Source: Tannerella sp.
GTDB lineage: Bacteria; Bacteroidota; Bacteroidia; Bacteroidales; Tannerellaceae
Length of the DNA: 7,484 bases
Direction of reading: 5' to 3'
Assembly (NCBI GenBank): GCA_031277235.1
Contig: JAITMT010000183.1
Coordinates: 1-7,484, forward strand
Part shown: positions 6,045-7,484 of the stretch, one piece after another
How positions within the stretch are numbered: position 1 is the first letter of the stretch
How the letters are laid out: each line of letters starts with the position of its first letter
Position numbers and translations under genes: made by a program
The notes under the pieces: generated by a model
Seen by the model: the letters and a program-made list of their open reading frames with translations, nothing else
What the model was told of the DNA's origin: nothing
Databases searched by the model: none

Positions 6045-6917
6045 ATGAGTAAGATTTTAGTAACCGGAGCAACCGGACATTTGGGAGGAATAGTGGTAAA
6101 CGAACTGCTCCAAAGAGTAGATGCAAACGATATTTCCGTACTGGTCAGAGACTTCGCAAAAGCCGCGGATCTCAAGGCAAAAGGCGTGAATATTTTTCAG
6201 GGAGATTATGATAATTACGCCTCGCTGGTAAACGCTTTTGCAGGTATTGACAAACTGTATTTTGTATCGGGCAGCGACATTGCAAACCGCCTTGTGCAGC
6301 ATGAAAATGTTGTGAAAGCGGCAGTTGAGGCGAAAGTCGGGCACATTATCTATACAAGTACCCGGCGTAAATCCGAAGGCGATGCTTCTCCCCTTGGCAT
6401 TATTGTCGAAGCACACAGCCGGACGGAAAAATTTATTACGGAATCGGGGCTTGCCTACACGATTTTGAGACACAATCTGTATATGGATATTCTGCCGATG
6501 TTTATGGGTAAAGTGATGGAAACGGGCAGTATTTTTCTGCCTGCCGGCGATGGCAGAACGTCTTATGCAAGCAGAAGTGATTTGGCGGCTGCGGCGGCTG
6601 TTGCGCTCACTACCGAAGGACACGAAAATAAAACGTATGAATTTGGCGGCACAGTCTCCCATTCTTTTTCTGACATTGCCGGAATACTGGGCGAACTGTC
6701 GGGGAGAACCATCCGCTATGTTTCTCCTGCGTTGCAGGCATTCAACGAACAGATGAAAAGTTTTGGCTTACCCGACGAAGCGATACAGACTGTAGGCACA
6801 TTTTGTACGGCTATTGCACAGGGCGAATTTGATTTTCCGTCGTCGGACCTGAAAAATATGCTGGACAGAGACCCGCAGCCGTTAAAAGAATTTTTGAAGA
6901 CAACTTATCAGTTGTAA
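6045..6917 (+). CDS. NmrA/QOR2-type NAD(P)-binding oxidoreductase
   Basis: A 290-aa cytosolic protein of the atypical short-chain dehydrogenase group that includes NmrA and the zinc-independent NAD(P)H:quinone oxidoreductase QorB of E. coli, which reduces quinones with NADPH. The glycine-rich loop is TGATGHLGG (7-15) at the end of the first beta strand. VRD (34-36) supplies R35, placed to bind the NADPH phosphate. ADLKAKGV and GDYDNYASL (53-61) follow the QorB pattern, as do HIIYTST (100-106) and a TILRHNLYMD stretch (139-148). The catalytic YxxxK of classical SDRs is not apparent, as is usual in this group. Similarity to QorB as I know it extends over most of the length, but the natural substrate may differ. 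It has its own promoter and Shine-Dalgarno. The CDGSH gene follows 32 bases downstream, suggesting a redox operon. Confidence 0.9.
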   Translation: MSKILVTGATGHLGGIVVNELLQRVDANDISVLVRDFAKAADLKAKGVNIFQGDYDNYASLVNAFAGIDKLYFVSGSDIANRLVQHENVVKAAVEAKVGHIIYTSTRRKSEGDASPLGIIVEAHSRTEKFITESGLAYTILRHNLYMDILPMFMGKVMETGSIFLPAGDGRTSYASRSDLAAAAAVALTTEGHENKTYEFGGTVSHSFSDIAGILGELSGRTIRYVSPALQAFNEQMKSFGLPDEAIQTVGTFCTAIAQGEFDFPSSDLKNMLDRDPQPLKEFLKTTYQL

Positions 6918-6949
6918 AATTATGAATATTAATTAAAAATATTAGAATC

Positions 6950-7138
6950 ATGAATGAATCTTTGTTAAAAATCAAAACGATCCCCAACGCACCCTTCAAG
7001 GTGCAAGGCACTGTAGAAATCATTCTGACAGACGGTACGACCGTCGTTAAGGAAAATCCGTTTCTTTGCCGTTGCGGAGGCTCAAGCAAGAAGCCGTTTT
7101 GCGATGGAACTCATGGCAAAATAGGTTTTAAGGACTGA
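6950..7138 (+). CDS. CDGSH-type [2Fe-2S] iron-sulfur protein
   Basis: A 62-aa single-domain protein of the CDGSH (mitoNEET-like) family, which holds a redox-active, pH-labile [2Fe-2S] cluster through three cysteines and one histidine. The ligands are all visible: C40 and C42 in FLCRCGGSS, then P49, C51 and H55 in KPFCDGTHGKIGF (48-60). The remaining residues (about 5-35) form a short beta-rich N-terminal part. Length is normal for bacterial single-CDGSH proteins, and there is no signal peptide or membrane anchor, so it should be cytosolic. The ATG at 6950 has no clear Shine-Dalgarno. It lies 32 bp after the oxidoreductase gene with no promoter seen between, so the two are likely co-transcribed. 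Electron transfer with the reductase is possible but not shown. Confidence 0.93.
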   Translation: MNESLLKIKTIPNAPFKVQGTVEIILTDGTTVVKENPFLCRCGGSSKKPFCDGTHGKIGFKD

Positions 7139-7139
7139 G

Positions 7140-7169
7140 AAACTCTTTCTTGCGTAAGAGTTTATATTT
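7140..7169 (+). terminator. first hairpin after the CDGSH gene
   Basis: AAACTCTT (7140-7147) and AAGAGTTT (7156-7163) form a perfect 8-bp stem with an 8-nt loop, starting two bases after the stop codon. A T-rich but interrupted stretch (ATATTTA) follows, so it is a weak intrinsic terminator or a 3'-end stabilising hairpin. Confidence 0.5.
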
Positions 7170-7229
7170 ACCGTTCCCTTGCCCCGGCGGACATATTATC
7201 TGCCGGAGCAAAGGTACGGTAATTTTTTT
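7168..7229 (+). terminator. intrinsic terminator of the oxidoreductase-CDGSH unit
   Basis: Arms 7168-7188 and 7202-7222 match as inverted copies at 18 of 21 positions, including an unbroken CCGGC/GCCGG next to the 13-nt loop. Seven T's (7223-7229) follow on the plus strand, the form of a Rho-independent terminator. In minus-strand RNA two of the three mismatches become G-U pairs, so the stem is firmer there, but that strand has no T tract. It lies 16 bp beyond the stop of the convergent regulator gene. Confidence 0.75.
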
Positions 7230-7237
7230 CCTTTACA

Positions 7238-7484
7238 TTATATATCCATCTGACAAACAATCTTATACCCTATTCCCCTCAAATTTATAATTTTCACCCT
7301 TTCGTCGTCCGACAGCAATTTTCGCAGTTTGTGAATATATCCGTGCAGACTGTTCCGGTTATAGGAGCTGTCGTCGTACCAGAGATATTCCAACAGATTT
7401 TTGACGTCAATGATATGGTTGATATTCAGGCATAACCGCTTTAATATTTCATTTTCAAAATGCGTTAATACAGCCGATTTACCG
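7238..7484 (-). CDS. C-terminal DNA-binding domain of an OmpR/PhoB-family response regulator (partial)
   Basis: An open frame enters from the right edge and ends at TAA 7240-7238, giving 81 residues. It matches the winged-helix Trans_reg_C domain: LTHFENEILKRLC (6-18) fits the opening 'LT..E..iL..L' pattern; IIDVKNLLEYLWYDD (24-38) fits 'v.r..Ll..lW'; NRNSLHGYIHKLRKLL (42-57) fits the recognition helix 'rs.d..I..LRk.l'; and VKIINLRGIGYKIV (63-76) fits the 'i.tvrG.GY.l' wing. The receiver domain with the phosphorylatable aspartate, and any sensor kinase gene, would lie beyond 7484. It is convergent with the CDGSH gene. Target genes cannot be told from this piece. Confidence 0.88.
   Translation of the reverse strand, partial: GKSAVLTHFENEILKRLCLNINHIIDVKNLLEYLWYDDSSYNRNSLHGYIHKLRKLLSDDERVKIINLRGIGYKIVCQMDI

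Noticed and set aside
6057..6662. 201-codon minus-strand open frame opposite the oxidoreductase
   Set aside because: Antisense shadow of a well-supported gene; no family resemblance and no promoter.
6925..6943. AATATT inverted repeat between the oxidoreductase and CDGSH genes
   Set aside because: A/T-only pairing in an AT-rich gap; too weak to call a terminator or operator.
7209..7216. TACCTTTG on the minus strand as a promoter -7 box
   Set aside because: It falls inside the terminator stem, has no -33 match at the proper distance, and would transcribe only antisense to the CDGSH gene.

Overview
The window looks like chromosomal DNA from a member of the Bacteroidota, probably Bacteroidales. 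Moderate-to-low GC coding sequence is separated by AT-rich gaps. Four upstream regions carry a TAnnTTTG box, the Bacteroidota sigma-70 -7 element. Most starts lack a Shine-Dalgarno site, and the protein sequences read like Bacteroidales versions of their families. No genus can be named from the sequence alone.

Layout, left to right. (1) 3-2863, minus strand: a two-gene unit, aspS (aspartyl-tRNA synthetase) followed by a NIF3-family dinuclear-metal protein. The two genes overlap in a TTGA stop/start, and the second gene uses a TTG start. (2) 2864-3076: short divergent promoter region and a plus-strand tRNA-Ser(GCU). (3) 3077-3434: 358 bp with no convincing gene. (4) 3435-5802, minus strand: a MoxR AAA+ ATPase followed by a DUF58 membrane protein. 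Their 82-bp gap is almost filled by a long imperfect hairpin built from octamer units (AACG every 8 nt on one arm, CGTT every 8 nt on the other). (5) 5803-6044: divergent regulatory region with a -7 box for each direction, a cluster of AATCAA/TTGATT words and a small hairpin in the moxR leader. (6) 6045-7138, plus strand: an NmrA/QOR2-type NAD(P)-binding oxidoreductase, then a 62-aa CDGSH iron-sulfur protein. (7) 7139-7237: two successive hairpins, the second ending in seven T's. (8) 7238-7484, minus strand: the C-terminal DNA-binding domain of an OmpR/PhoB-type response regulator that continues beyond the right edge.

How they fit together: aspS and the tRNA are translation housekeeping. MoxR and DUF58 are a conserved chaperone/partner pair thought to act at the cell envelope. 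The oxidoreductase and the CDGSH protein form a plausible small redox operon. I see no phage, transposon, CRISPR or defence gene and no clear new multi-gene system. The least explained element is the octamer-phased inverted repeat at 4756-4828.
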